Origin: Massariosphaeria phaeospora
Taxonomy: Eukaryota; Ascomycota; Dothideomycetes; Pleosporales
DNA: 64,000 nucleotides
Direction of reading: 5' to 3'
NCBI GenBank assembly: GCA_011032825.1
Contig: JAADJZ010000021.1
Coordinates: 1-64,000 of the forward strand
A model generated the notes under the pieces. It made no database searches, was not told the origin of the DNA, and saw only the letters and a list, made by a program, of their open reading frames with translations. The translations under genes and the position numbers were made by a program. Every line of letters starts with the position of its first letter. Within the stretch, counting starts at the first letter, position 1. Positions 35,675-48,030 of this stretch are shown piece by piece.

Positions 35675-36254
35675 TGTAGTCTCACCGGGCATGACTTGCC
35701 CGACATTTTTTTCTATTGTGATGAACGCTTTCGCTCTCTTTTGTCATGAGTCTACCATCAAAAAGTTCTTTGCCGCGTCTATTTCGCTGTTTGTTTTTCT
35801 TTATCAGTCTATACCCGTCGACGAGCTTGCATATCGCGACATCTAGCTTCTAATGTTTTGTAGACTATCTGAAAGTGTGGCTCGGTCCGCATATCCCTTG
35901 ATGAATCTGTATGATATAGACTTGGGGGGAGAGGTTGGTGTCAAGATATTGGAATCTAACGATATTCACAACTACTCAGATGAATGACCCTGCTGACTCA
36001 TATCACCAAGAATCACGTATGTTCGTGATTCATCTCGCTGTCGACACTAGGAATTCGGCACGTCACCTCCGCACTTTAAACTGCAAAGTCACAATACGAT
36101 TTCTCACAGCGCCTGTCTTCTTCTCACTTAAAAAAACCAATATCACGAATTTGTTTATCTACAACTCACCGCGCGCTTTCGCATACCCTTCAAAAAGCAA
36201 GTCTCGACTACTCACATCATTTCTATAACCGACGCCGCCACCTCATAATTCATA
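35675..36254. other. intergenic region
   Basis: About 580 bases with the 3' flank of the DUF8004-like gene and the leader of the next small gene (TCACAATACGA...CTCATAATTCATA region, A/C-rich before 36255). An open stretch at 35935-36228 has no support. Confidence 0.4.
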
Positions 36255-37053
36255 ATGCGTCTGGCTCCCTTGGTCCAAAGTTTTCGCGCTTTTCCAGCGC
36301 CCACAAAGCCAAAGTCGATATCCGACCCCGACATCCTCTTCGATTTTGACGCGATCAACCCAGGCGAAGTAGTGTGGGGGTCCACCTACAGCGCCTTCAT
36401 CGAGTCTGACTCCAGTACCCTAATCGAGTGTGACTCTAGCGCCCCGTTGTTTGGTCCTCCTACTAGCCCGCTCTTTCCTACCCCCGTCCGCCCACAATCT
36501 CCCACCCCATCCAACACATCATCAAATCTTGACCACGCGCTCGGTCTGGACCGCTTGTTCGTTCCTGATCCCCAGCCCGGTTTCCAGTCCGATTCCCAGT
36601 CCGATTCCCAGTCCGATTCCCAATCCGATTCCCAATCCGATTCTCAGTCCGATGCCCATTTCGATTCCGATTCCGATTCGCAGTCCCCTTCTCCCCCTCG
36701 CGGCACCGGATCCTTGCACACACGTATAAAAAGGCTACTGAATAAAACCAACAATTCGAATATTGGCAAGATCAAGCTGCATAGCGATGGATGGTGGCGG
36801 CTTTGTGCATGCTCCTGTGGAGAGTTCAAGTGTAAGTACGGGGTTCTACTTTTTTAAGGAGTATTTGTTGAATACGTCCGCTGATTATCATGAAGGTAAG
36901 GGGACGGCATGGAGATTGCTAGATGGCAGGGCAGAACTGAGCGCTTGGGATAAGGGGAGGTTGGGGAGGGATGAGGGTTTGCATATAATGTTCGGATATC
37001 GTTATATGTGGGATTTGTGTAACATGGTTTTAAAATATCGGATGGGTTTTTGA
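36255..37053 (+). CDS. small unknown protein with SDSQ repeats
   Basis: Proposed exons 36255-36831 and 36896-37053, intron 64 nt with a perfect GTAAGT donor, giving 244 residues. If unspliced, translation stops soon after at 36857 (about 200 residues). I recognise no family. Residues about 112-143 are a run of eight QSDS-type repeats, acidic and disordered. Around it are Pro/Ser-rich segments. The C-terminal third has Cys and Trp (GWWRLCACSCGEFKC), then after the splice a possible folded tail (GTAWRLLDGRAELSAWDKG). No signal peptide. Probably species- or lineage-restricted; the splice model rests on the donor sequence and frame only. Confidence 0.55.
36588..36683 (+). repeat. 12-bp coding minisatellite (QSDS units)
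   Basis: Eight tandem copies of a 12-base unit close to TCCGATTCCCAG, the first three identical and later ones with single changes (CAA for CAG, ATGCCCAT). The period is a multiple of three, so length changes keep the reading frame. Confidence 0.95.
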
Positions 37054-37652
37054 TGTACGAATATACGAGACCGGATCGGCCACGCAGTTGAGTGGTAGAT
37101 CGACATTAGTGACGCAGAGAATGGCATTGACAAAATGTGTCACAGTTATGAGACAACCGTGGTTGCCCAAGAAATAGGGGACTCTTGTGTGATCTGGATA
37201 TATCTAGCTTGCACATATGGAGTATGTGACGCTACATGGTGTCTTTACTTTTTGTGGTTTTTTTGAAAAAAGCGCCAAAGCCAAAAGATAGAAGTACAAA
37301 GCCCCCTGCAACTTCGTTTACACATATGGTGTCTTTACGGAGCTGTCTATACCATCAAACTTTCGTTCCGGCTGTGGTGTCAAAACTTCACCATATCGCG
37401 AAGCTGTGTATCGAAATGATGCATATTCGCCAGAACCATCTCGCCAACGAAACTAGAAAGCTCAATGTGAAGCCGTTCGTTTAACGCGCGTATCCTTCAC
37501 CCGGTTTCCCAGGTCACACTCCTTTCTCCGCAGGCTTGCTATAAAACTCCCGCTCAGCCTCCCGTTAACGTCTTCAACCTTGATACTCAGAGCTCAAACT
37601 CGACTTCCCTGTCTGGGTAGTCACACTCCCTAACCCGCAGCGCAGTACAACC
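37054..37652. other. intergenic region
   Basis: About 600 bases with no recognisable gene. The word ATATGGTGTCTTTAC-like occurs twice (near 37234 and 37325: TGGTGTCTTTAC). From 37480 on, C/T-rich sequence probably forms the promoter and leader of the next gene. Confidence 0.4.
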
Positions 37653-38165
37653 ATGCCTTCCATCCCACCAAGCCACTTCCTCGCTATTTTCCTGCTTAGC
37701 ATCACCTACGCGTTTCTCCACCTCTTCACTTGGTACCACTATCTCGACCACAAGAAACAGATCCGAGATCTGCAACACGATGTTCGAAAACAGATGTTCT
37801 CGCTTGAGAGGTTGTCGATGCGGATAGAGGAATTTCGCCGTCGGGGTTCAAGGGAAGATGTTGCGCCGAGTAGCCACAGAGTGCCTGCTCGACGCGGCAA
37901 TACCCGCACGAATCGTGGAGAACCTCCTGCCTACGTTCAGCACCCGGGAGGTAGGAGAAACGTAGCAACACAAACGCAAGCACCACTCCCATCACGCATC
38001 CCCGTTCCTGTGCATCGCCGCGCAGACAACACCCTCCTCACCTGCGATCAGATCATGAGCGTCATCAGCGGAAACCATCGTCAATTGTTGATTGTGCAAC
38101 ATCCCCTCTTCGTCGACCAGTCGCTGCGTGTCACCTTGTCCTCTCTGTCGCCTCATGAACGATGA
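37653..38165 (+). CDS. unknown small membrane-anchored protein
   Basis: Open from ATG 37653 to TGA 38163-38165, 170 residues. The N-terminus has a signal-anchor segment (FLAIFLLSITYAFLHLFTW), then a charged coiled-coil (DHKKQIRDLQHDVRKQMFSLERLSMRIEEF) and an Arg/Pro-rich, probably disordered region. No family recognised. A second open stretch in another frame (38206-38471; DLDGAFAGIDG...RLEMWRRARIGVDDFF) has coding-like composition and may be the true 3' exon, joined by an intron from about 38127 (GTGTCA) to about 38206. I cannot decide between the two models. Confidence 0.5.
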   Translation: MPSIPPSHFLAIFLLSITYAFLHLFTWYHYLDHKKQIRDLQHDVRKQMFSLERLSMRIEEFRRRGSREDVAPSSHRVPARRGNTRTNRGEPPAYVQHPGGRRNVATQTQAPLPSRIPVPVHRRADNTLLTCDQIMSVISGNHRQLLIVQHPLFVDQSLRVTLSSLSPHER

Positions 38166-38471
38166 TCAAACGGCACTCAAACACCGCGCATCGATGTAGA
38201 TGTAGGTTTAGATCATGTAGATTTGGACGGCGCGTTCGCAGGGATAGATGGGTCCCTTGCGCAGGAGCGGGGGGGAGATGCGGCGCTGTCGAGCCGCCAG
38301 AGTACGCTTGTAAATGGAAATGGAGGTTCGGGGCCTGGTCGCGGTGGAGTTGATCTAGATGAGACAGGAGCGAGGCTTGAGATGTGGAGGAGGGCGAGGA
38401 TTGGGGTTGATGATTTCTTCAGGGTTTGGGAGGACGGAGAGAGGGAGAGGAACAGGCGGGAAGGAAGCTAG

Positions 38472-39061
38472 TTTAGGTAGAGCTTAAGCGGGTTGTTGAA
38501 GTATTTTGTGAATGACTGTGATAGCATAAGTCAACTCTGTTATGACTCGTTGAAGTCACTGATTACCTCTTGACTGCTCGGAGTCACTGCATCCGTATAT
38601 TGTGATCTAGGACCACAGTCTTAATGTATGCGTTAGATAACTATGACTGGAACTTACTACAGTTGAGCGCGTGTAAATTCTCTATCCTTGGTACTCTGGG
38701 GGCGCGATCTAAACTATTGTACTCAGCCGAAACCCGCTAATGTAACGAGGGGATCAGGACAATTTTTAATACCTGATTGTACATACACCCGACCTTCGCA
38801 GATATTCCCATCCGAGGAGTGCATACGTTCAACAGTAATATTCATAGTGAGACAACCGATAAGTTTACGGCCGGTATGGTATTGCTGCATTACAACGTAG
38901 AAAGAAGAAAAGTGAGGTCTGAGGACAACAAGTCATGAACTATGTGCCTTGCCTCGATCTGTGAAACAAATGAAACCCAACAGACGCATGAAAGCAGGCC
39001 CACACTCCTCAGAAAGAAAACATGGTGGTCTTGGTGATGATGTCTTCGGGGCGTAATGTGC
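38472..39061. other. convergent intergenic region
   Basis: About 590 bases between convergent genes, no feature recognised beyond probable 3' UTRs. Confidence 0.4.
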
Positions 39062-41174
39062 TTAACGATGATCGCGAGCATAGGAGCGGGCCTGGTCCTT
39101 GAGACCCATTCGGACCCCATCCTGAACTGTTCGCGCAATCAGCTTGTTGGACGATGTTGCAGAGTAAAAGCCAACTTACATGCATTCCTAACATCCTGTA
39201 GATAGTAAGAAGTCGTTTGGAAACCCAAGTTGAGGGCAAAAGCTGAGCCAATCGTGCTCATGGTCTTGATGTCGTCGACCAAACATTCGTGTATATACCA
39301 CCCGTCGACCTGAGTTATAATTAGTAACAAAATAGCAGATGGTGCAAAAAGGATGCTCACCACACACGCAACAAAAGATTCGATAAGCCCAAGTGTGACG
39401 TTGGGATTATCCATACCGAACAGGTTCCCCAAGCGACCCATGGCTCCTGCGACCTTGGCGTCTAGATGAATTTTTCTATTTCGAAATTCTAACTTGACGG
39501 CCTCAGTATTTCGTCCTGGCTTGAATTCTTGGAGGCCTAGTAAATATGCGCAAGCATCGTCCCTCTCAGCGAGCTCTTTGAGTTTAGAAAGGTGGAGAGT
39601 GTTGATGATCGCTGCTGGTGGTAAGTTGGCCCAAATTATGTACTCTGTAGCTCCTTTATAGCTGTACGTCTCTTGACCGTAGCTTTTCAGTAATTCGTAT
39701 AACTTCTTGGCGTGCAAGCACTTGTTAGTCTCGTTCAGAGACTCATGCCCGAGATCGATAAGTGCAATCCGGGGGTCTTCCATAGCCAAAGCTTTAGTCA
39801 TTACCTGAAGAAGGCTTGTGGCTACACTCTAAATGTGGTTCTTAGTGATATACTCATAGTTTGGATTTGTAGCACTTACAACAAACGCAGAGCCATTTCC
39901 AGCTTTCATTGACAAATGTGAGTTGGCTAGCAACATGAGAGCGGCTTCACCTTCGCCTTCGAGGCTCAATGGCTGGATCAGGGGTCCCTTCCAGAGTGAG
40001 TGCAAATGGCTGATGAAGCCTCGCTCTTCGGTGTATTTGGTAATGCACCCTTTGTCCCAGACACGAAATGCAAGGTTAGGTACAACTAGAGCGGGTTCGT
40101 CGACGTCAACGAATGTCTCCCACTCATCGGGGCTACTATCCGTGGCGATAGCATAACCTCCCAACTGTATGCTTTGGTGATCCGCCATGGGTTGGCGCTG
40201 CGACGCATCATCCTTCTCATGGAATTTGCGCACAAGCGAGGCATAGTTTTTTCTTGTCGATTCTGATCTTGACCAGGCCGCTCGACCGGACGGCGAAACG
40301 GATTCGATTGTGCGCTTCGGCAGCGCCAAAGCTAACTTCTCAGCTTCGTCTTCTATGATTTGACGTTCACCGGCGTATCGCCCGCTAGGATCTTTTAGCG
40401 ATGTTGAGTGAAATACTCGCCCAAATTCCGGGAAGCATATTGGGCCATAGAGTCTCATATGGCTTTCATATTGTGCTTTGATTACATGCTTTCGTAAACC
40501 TAGGCCGGTAATCGAGTTCTGGTCTAATATCAATAACAACTTCTTTCAATGCATACGGTGCGACTACTAACAAAGAGCATGGGGATCGTCGAGGAGCATG
40601 AGGGTTCATAGAACCGGTAGAGAACACACAGCAGTTCTCTCTGAGATGGCTTCCATTTATGAGGCGGAACCCGCTCAATATCTCGTAGCTTTTCCAATGA
40701 CAAAGCGTTACCTGTCTTTCGGTCCCGCGCCTTTTTAACTTTTATTTTCGCCTTCGCGTTGATCGGTACACTTAACCAAGATGGTCGCGCGGTGTTGGAC
40801 GACATCATCTTTTTCTGGCGTGTCTTCTTCTCAGAGTATGTATTTCTCTTTCCAGTCCACCCCAAACTTTCACGGCGAGGACAAGGAGTTCTGGGGGCGG
40901 GACTACGGGTTTCGCCACCGAGATCGTCCGAGGATATAGAATCATACGCGATCGATGAAGAGAAAGACGAAGTATCTGTCATGGGCGTGGCGAACTCCAA
41001 CAACTGATCTATAATGTGCGACTGGCCAACAGAGCTAAGCGGACTCGCAAAAGGATCGTCGGTTGCCACCGAGAATGTATCTGGAGAACTGATGTACGGT
41101 AGATCGTAGTCGGCGTCGTTACATTCTTCCTTAGTGCTTGCCAATGCAGACTCGATAGACGGCAGGCAATGCAT
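39062..41174 (-). CDS. DUF7587-like protein, possible ADP-ribosyltransferase-like fold
   Basis: Exons 41174-40568, 40523-39880, 39828-39361, 39309-39180 and 39126-39062 give 637 residues in consistent phase (introns 44, 51, 51 and 53 nt). The N-terminal 200 residues are Ser-rich and basic, probably disordered. A short block KWKPSQRELLCVLYRFYEP leads to a variable middle. The conserved part (from about residue 330) starts VPNLAFRVWDKGCITKYTEERGF, then LLANSHL, SAFVSVATS (spliced) and ATEYIIWANLPPAAI. These resemble fungal DUF7587 proteins. The order FRxW, FVSxxTS, E is also that of the R-S-E core of ADP-ribosyltransferases, but this is inference. A C-terminal helical region ends in QDGVRMGLKDQARSYARDHR. 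No signal peptide. Intron 3 (39310-39360) reads through in frame and codes hydrophobic residues. Confidence 0.7.
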
Positions 41175-42772
41175 GAGCGTATATTGGGAGTCGATTTTCC
41201 GCCCGTGGACCGTATCTGAAGCTTGTTAACAACATTTATAGCTAGACAGAGAGAGGTGGTACCTACTGTTGGGCTCTTCGCTGACTGTAAGATTTTCAAA
41301 CGATCGTTCTGTTGCCCCGACAGTGCTGCTCGACGGTAGAAAATGGACAACACCGTTCGGGTCCATATTCCAGCTCATTTTGACCCGACAGCGTACAACA
41401 AACTGGTAGGTAACAAAGGACGAAAACGAGGTAACGCTTATACAAGTCGTAGGAATTGAGGTACGAGAGTTGGCGCCTCGAGGCTAATGGTCGCGGTGGT
41501 CTGTGCCCGGAGGCAGAAACTTCCAGTACCAGAGTTTGACGCGTCGTGGGTGCGCGAACGCATTGCGTAGTGGCGCGACGTGAAGGCAGCCTGTGAGCAA
41601 GACGTGAGCTTTGAACCGGCGGAACGGACGGACCATCGAGACTCACCACAAAGGTTGGCCATCTGCATACCGCATTATCCACTTCGAGCTTTTGCTCCAC
41701 TTTGTGCGTGTAAGATACCAATATGAAGAAGCAGAGGTGGTAAAGAGGAAGAAGAGTGACCTCGAGAGCGAAAGGTAATCAAGACACCTGAGCTACTGCC
41801 ACACCGCCTCGGGCGGCTACTGTTAGTGAGGCGGTGAGTGCATGGAAAAACAGGGTAAACAACAGTCCTGCTCGCTTTTGACAGTGGACGATGAGATGTG
41901 ACTTTGGGCAAGCGCATACTGGCCGTACAGGACATCGAGTTAGACGAACATTGTTGCTTTCTCCGCGAGGAACACTGAGGTAAGTACGACCCAACCGATC
42001 CAATGCAGCTATGGAATTCTATCCACTAAACGAGATGAAAGAGTGCAAGACGTAATAACTGGATTTGTGAAGCGGCCCAGGGAAGTATCACACATGTGAT
42101 TTGAAAGGAGGAGACAGCGGTCTGGTAGCCCCCTTTAGAGCCCTGAGGTAACGCAGAGCTTGAAAAGAGTAGTTGTGTGTAATACAGAGTAAAGAGTAAG
42201 CTTAGACAGTGGGTGGCTCTTGCGATGAGTGTTATCTGTTGTTGCAGTGTGCGCTGAGCGCATATGCAACAACTGCTAAGAGACCAGAAACAATGTGGGT
42301 TCAGTGTTTGGCAGAATTGTGGGATAGTCAGAATAGCCGTATGACTCTTTGATGGTACATGGCTCGATCAGATGTTGGTGAAAGCGTGAGTGAGGTTGTG
42401 TCATGCGTCCGCCGCAAAACCTTGGAAGTGAAAGGAGATGTGGCTTGACCCTTTGCCAAGTGGTGTGGCGGTCCGATCGGGCACGGACCGCACCTAGGCT
42501 TAGCTCCCAGTGCCCAAAGCCGTTTCTTCGCTCCCCAGCGTTGAAGGTAAACGTACAACAAAGCCCGCCGCCCTCCCTTTTCTCGCCCACCCTTCTCCTC
42601 CTTCCCTTCTCTCCCCCGCTCCTCCTCTGTGACTCCACTGCCGCTTTGAAACCACCAGCAACTCGAACGCGCGCCCCGGCTATCCCTGCCTGTTTGACAG
42701 AGCTCCGCAACATCGTTCCCGGGTTGGTGGCTCCCCTATCATCTGGCTTTCAGAAGCTCCACATTTGCTGCA
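41175..42772. promoter_or_regulatory. long divergent intergenic region upstream of Spt5 and the DUF7587-like gene
   Basis: About 1.6 kb between divergent starts. Short open stretches on the minus strand (41296-41721, 42276-42713) have no domains. The last 200 bases before the Spt5 start (42540-42770) are C/T-rich (CCTCCCTTTTCTCGCCCACCC), typical of a fungal 5' UTR. No other element recognised. Confidence 0.45.
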
Positions 42773-45700
42773 ATGGCGGGATACGATAACCGGAGCGGCT
42801 CCGAGTCAGAAGATGACGACTTCAACCCGCAGCCCGAAATCGACGACGACGAGCCCACGACGAATGGAGACGCGAGGCGCAAGCCTGACGTAGCGGACGA
42901 GGACGAAGACGGCGATCAGGCACCAGCCGCCGCACTACAGCGCAGGGATGACGACGACGAGGACGAAGAGGGCGGCGATGGCGAAGAGAACGACGACGAC
43001 GAGGATGACGACGAGGATGAAGAAGATGTCGTTGTATGCCTCCATGCCTTAGTCCCGCCGAGTAGAGTACAGAGTGCTGACCCGTGATAGGCCCGTCCTG
43101 CTAAGCGTAGGAAGAAGGCAAGGCCAAACCAGTTCCTGGACGTCGAGGCCGAGGTTGACGACAGCGAAGAGGAGGAGGAAGAGGGCGAGGATGAAGTCGC
43201 TGATGAAGTCCACCCAGACGATCTCCTCGGGCCGACCGACGCGGATCTTGACGACCGCCACCACCGCGAGCTGGACATGCAGCGCCAGGTGCACGCGCAG
43301 AAAGATGTTGAAGAAATCGCGAGGGAGCTCGACGAGCGGTACAAGCGGCGAGAGATGTCCCGCGCCCAAAAGGCCGCCGCAGGCTCTGTTCCTCTGGCTC
43401 TGCCAACCGTCAACGATCCGTCCATCTGGGGTGTCAAGTGTAGGCCCGGCAAAGAACGGGAGATTATCATGGCCATCACAAAGCGCATCGACAACATGGA
43501 GCGCGCTGGTCAGATTCCACGGGTGTATTCCGCCTTTGAGCGTGGAGGTACAATGATGGGTTACTTGTACGTCGAAGCGGATGCACAGCAGGACATGGTC
43601 TCTCTCATTGAGAGTATTCCCAACGTTTTTATGGGTCAGGCTCAGATTGCCATCGAAGTCAAGGAACGACCCGACCTGCTGCGCAAGAGGAAGCGTACAC
43701 CACTGGAAGAGGGCAAATTCGTGCGCATGGTCCGGCCGGTCCTTTACAAGGGCGATCTGGCGAAGATTGTCGAAGTCCATGCGAACGGGCTGGATTGCAC
43801 CGTTCAGCTTGTTCCACGACTCGACTATGGCTTTGGCGATGATGCAAATGCTGCCGCCGTTAACAAGCGCAAGCGAGGCAATTTTGGACGGGTAGCCGAG
43901 CGACCCCCTCAGAAGCTTTTCAACGAAGCTGAAGCTAAGAAGAGACACATGAAGCATCTGGCCACCTCTGGTCATACCGGCCAAAAGACATTCACCTATA
44001 AAGGCGATGACTATCAGAACGGCTTCCTGATCAAGGATGTCAAGATTAACTATGTTACGAGCGAGAAGGTGAATCCGAAGATGGAGGAGATGCAGTTCTT
44101 CTCAGTCACCAATGCCGATGGTACGGAAACTTTGGATCTGGTTGCAGTCCAAGCCGCTCAGAAAGCCGCTCAATCTGGCTCTTCCTTTGTCTCTGGGGAT
44201 AATGTGGAAATATTCGACGGCGAACAAAAGGGCATCCGAGGTGTAACTGTGTCGGTGACGGGTGACATTGTCTCCCTTCGAGTCACGGAGGGCGAGCTCA
44301 AAGGTCGACGGATCGAGGCCCCTGTGAGGACGCTTAGAAAGCTCTTCCGCGAGGGTGATCACGTCAAAGTCATCGGTGGCAGCAAGTACATTGATGAAGT
44401 CGGTTTAGTGACGAGGATAAAGGACGACAAAGTTACGCTTCTTTGCGACTCGACGCAGGTCGAGATCACTGTCTTCAGCAAAGACTTGAAGCGCGCTGCA
44501 GATTCAGCTATGCTTGGAAACGACTCCGACTTCGAGCTATATGATTTGATCCAAATCGAGTAAGTAGGATCCTCTCTACCAGTTTGCGCCTTTCTAACAG
44601 ATACTAGTGCTGCAACTGTTGGTTGTGTTGTCAAAGTTGACCGAGAAGTGTTGCGTGTAGTAGATCAACACGGCGATGTGCGCACTCTCCTCCATACCCA
44701 GGTCTCCAGCGTAGTCGCCCGGAATCGAAACGCTGTAGCGACCGACCGAGATGGGTCAGAGATCCGAAACGACGATACCGTCAAAGAGCATGGCGGAGAA
44801 GGCCGACAAGGCAAAGTCGTTTATATTCATCGGGGCGTTCTGTTTGTTAACAACCGTGAACTTGTGGAGAATGCTGGCGTGTTCGTGGTTCGCAGCCAAA
44901 ACGTAACCACTATGGCAGCGAAGAGCGGTCGTGCGCAGGCGACTGGCCCCGATTTAGGAGCATTGAATCCCGCCTTGAACCAACAGGGTGCCAATGGCAC
45001 CATGGCAATGCCACCTCCTCGAATAATGGGCAGAGATAAGATGATCGGAAAGACCGTTACCATTCGTAAGGGGCCATACAAGGGTCTACTAGGCATCGTC
45101 AAAGATACGATGAACGATGAAGCGCGCATAGAACTTCATACGAAGAACAAGCAGGTATCTGTCAAGAAAGACATCTTATCGATCAAGGACCCGATCACTG
45201 GCCAAAACATGGATTTCTCTGGCGGGAAGTTCCCCAATCGTTCGCGCGGAGGATATGCTGGCAGCGCCACACCCAATCACAGTGGTGGTCGGACTCCCGC
45301 ATGGGGTAACAACTCTGCTCGAAATGGTCCCTCGTGGGGCGCTACACCCGCTGGCGGCTCTGGCGGCTCTGGTGGTCGCACACCTGGATGGGGCGGCTCT
45401 GGTGGTCGAACCCCAGGTTGGGGAGGCGACGGTGGCCGCACAGCTTATGGTGGCGATGGCGGTCGCACTGCCTATGGGGGTGACGGATCTCGGACGGCAT
45501 ATGGAGGAGACGGGTCCCGTACAGCATATGGTGGAGGCGACGGCTCACGGACAGCATACGGCGGCGCAACAGCCTATGGCGGGAACAACGATGGTTCCCG
45601 TACAGCATACGGAGGTGGTGGTTACAACTCAGGCGGCAGGACTCCTGGTGGACCTTCATGGGGCTCAGGTTCGAAGAATAACAACCTGTCTGCACCGACT

Positions 45701-46000
45701 CCAGGAGCCTACAACCCTCCCACCCCAGGCGCCTATTCGGCTCCTACGCCCGGCGGCTATGGAGCGTACTCAGCGCCCACACCTGGAGGCCCGCCCATGG
45801 ATGCCCCAACTCCTGGCAACTTTTCGGCACCTACACCTGGGGATACTTCGGCGCAACATCCGACACCGCGGGGATATGGAAGTTATGGGGCTACACCGGC
45901 TGCAGCGCCTACGCCAGGCGCTTGGGCAGATACGCCATGGGGTGGTGCGCCTGAGACGCCTGCACCCAGTGGCCTGGACGACGATCCTAGGTATGATTGA
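42773..46000 (+). CDS. SPT5: transcription elongation factor Spt5
   Basis: Exons 42773-43033, 43091-44559 and 44608-46000, introns 57 and 48 nt; 1040 residues. Spt5 with Spt4 forms the DSIF complex on RNA polymerase II. Residues 1-160 are strongly acidic (DDDDEDEEGG; EEEEEEGEDE). The NGN domain (about 200-290) reads SIWGVKCRPGKEREIIMAI...FMGQAQIAIEVK. Several KOW repeats follow: FVRMVRPVLYKGDLAKIVEV, FVSGDNVEIFDGEQKGIRG, FREGDHVKVIGGSKYIDEVG, GRQGKVVYIHRGVLF and MIGKTVTIRKGPYKGLLGIV. The C-terminal region (about 790-1040) is a repeat of [G/S]RTAYGG and TPGGW/TPGAY-type units, phosphorylation targets in other species. Full length and intact. Confidence 0.96.
45265..45870 (+). repeat. Spt5 C-terminal repeat-coding region
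   Basis: Degenerate tandem repeats inside the Spt5 gene. First GGRTPGWGGS/D-type units, then seven or so GG[D][G]SRTAYGG units of 24-30 bases (45420-45620), then APTPGAY/APTPGGP units. Unit lengths keep the frame. The array codes the flexible CTR. Confidence 0.85.
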
Positions 46001-47993
46001 AGGCCAGGAGCTCATGGTGGATAGGAACACGAAGAAGATTAGGACCTCCGGGTCACATAGCGGTGGAGCGAACACGACTACGTGTTGCGTGATGAGCTTC
46101 GGCTTCGTCATCATTCTGGGAGTTAAGGCGTAGTGTCTTGTTTTGATTTCTTGGGCTATGTAATTTTACTACCTGAGATGGGCGGGGTATTCCGTCCTCG
46201 CTGCATTGCTGGAGTTATTTCCATAGTAGCCCAAAAATATCTATTTACTCTGCGTTAGTGCAAACAGGGTGTGTGCTCTGTGTGTGTGCATTGGTGTGGG
46301 GAAAGTACCTCAAGCACAGCATCAGCGCTTGAATTTCTAATATAATCTATTGTTCTAGAATATGTGTTGGACAACTACATCTTTTTGAGTCGTGTGCGTG
46401 TTCCGTTTTGTCTTTCGTGTTCAGGACGCTTGTCACAAAGCAGATTGTGAGGCTCGTAGTCGGTTGAAGCCTGAGAAGAGGATGGGTCGATCAAGAATAG
46501 TAGCACACACGCATGTGCACATACACAAAAACTAGGCTTCCTATTTGTGTCAAAAGGCTCGAAAAATGGTTGTGGTCACGGGTTTGAGGTACAGTAGTGA
46601 TTTTGCCGTGGGTCTGTCTAGTCTTTGGTACGTGTATGCTTGATCTGATTGGACTGATGAGATTAACTGTTGGAAGATGGTCAAATTGATAAAGTATGAC
46701 AAGAGCGATCTCAAGATCGATCTACGGCCGTTCGGATGGCAAGGAGGGCTACCTAGAGAGGCTTTGATCTGCTTCGAGTTACAATGCCTATCCATGCATT
46801 TTACATCTACGATGGGTGAGCAAGTCAATGATTATCCCCCTTCACATTGATTGTCGGCCATGCAAGGGAATGGGGCCGCTGTTGTTGTGTCGGTTGTAGT
46901 AGGTAGTATGCCTGCATCGGCTTGCCTCTGCATTTGGCGAGTGTGTAAAGAAGTGTTGGACTCAGCTCTGAATGTAGGAGAAGCAAGGGATCTGCGGGAG
47001 GTAGAACAGAAGGGGCATGCCTTGCAGCGCTGCCCCTCAAGTGTTTGTGATGCGGAGAGAAACGGCGGCGGCGCGGTGAGACGTGCATGCCCGGGCATGC
47101 AGAGTACACGTGGACGGCGATGAAACAGCTGGCCTGGAGGTAATGGTGATGACTGACCAGGAGGAACACGGAAGGTGGCGACTCTCCGGAGCAAATGCTA
47201 TTTCAGAAAGAGCAGGTCAACAGAGACAGTCAGGCCAACTATGTTTCATGGCACTGGCGAGGGAGTTGGTTCTTTTCCCCACCATGTACGTATGCAGGGG
47301 GTCCACGTGCGGGTCAGCTCAGAAACGTGGCCAGCCGCTCCTCCAACATGCAGCTCCAAGCTGGGAAGTCCGATAGTGCTCCAATATGGGGGGCGGTTAT
47401 TTTGGGAGGTTACACGGCGGGGCGGATACGATTGCGCATGGCTAGACGCCGTAGGATTGCGATGCGTGCCGTCGTGCCGTCGTGGTGGGGGAAACCAGGG
47501 CGGTTTTCCGATATCAAGCGAAGAGAGCTAGATTCTGGATGCGGAGACTGCTTACCTAGCAGCGTCATCTATTTGGAACATGTCTTATGGCTGTTATCAG
47601 CCTGGTTGCGTGGGGTGCTTGGTCTCAGGCAGATGTTGGTGTTTCTGTGCCGTCTGGTGTCCAGCCATAAGCATGGCGGAGTGCGGTTGCTCGATAGAGG
47701 CGTTCGGGCTCGTCGCTCTCGACTGGACAGAAACAGCGGGCAGCCAGCCAGCCAGCCATGCTCCCCTTGGGTTTGCGGTTCGTACCACGGTACAGGAGTC
47801 CAGGCACGCTTGGCTGACGAGTCCGCATGGCGAGCAGGGTGGGAAGACTACCACCTAGGCCGAAGGGATGTCGAGCATGTGGCAGCCGCCGAGTCCGGCT
47901 TGCCGCGCGGGCGAGTGTGGCAGAAGCGGCGTTACGAGGCCACTGTCACTGTCACGGTCGACGGCGGCGAGCAAGGCGGAGCAAGACTGGCCG

Positions 47994-48030
47994 GTGTTGT
48001 GGTTGTGGTTGTGGTTGTGGTTGTGGTCGT
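47994..48030. repeat. (TTGTGG)n hexamer array
   Basis: About six tandem copies of a GGTTGT/TTGTGG hexamer, the last with one change (GGTCGT). The complement is (CCACAA)n. Confidence 0.9.

Noticed and set aside
43049..43984. 311-codon open stretch antisense to Spt5
   Set aside because: Shadow of the strongly conserved Spt5 coding sequence; no independent evidence.
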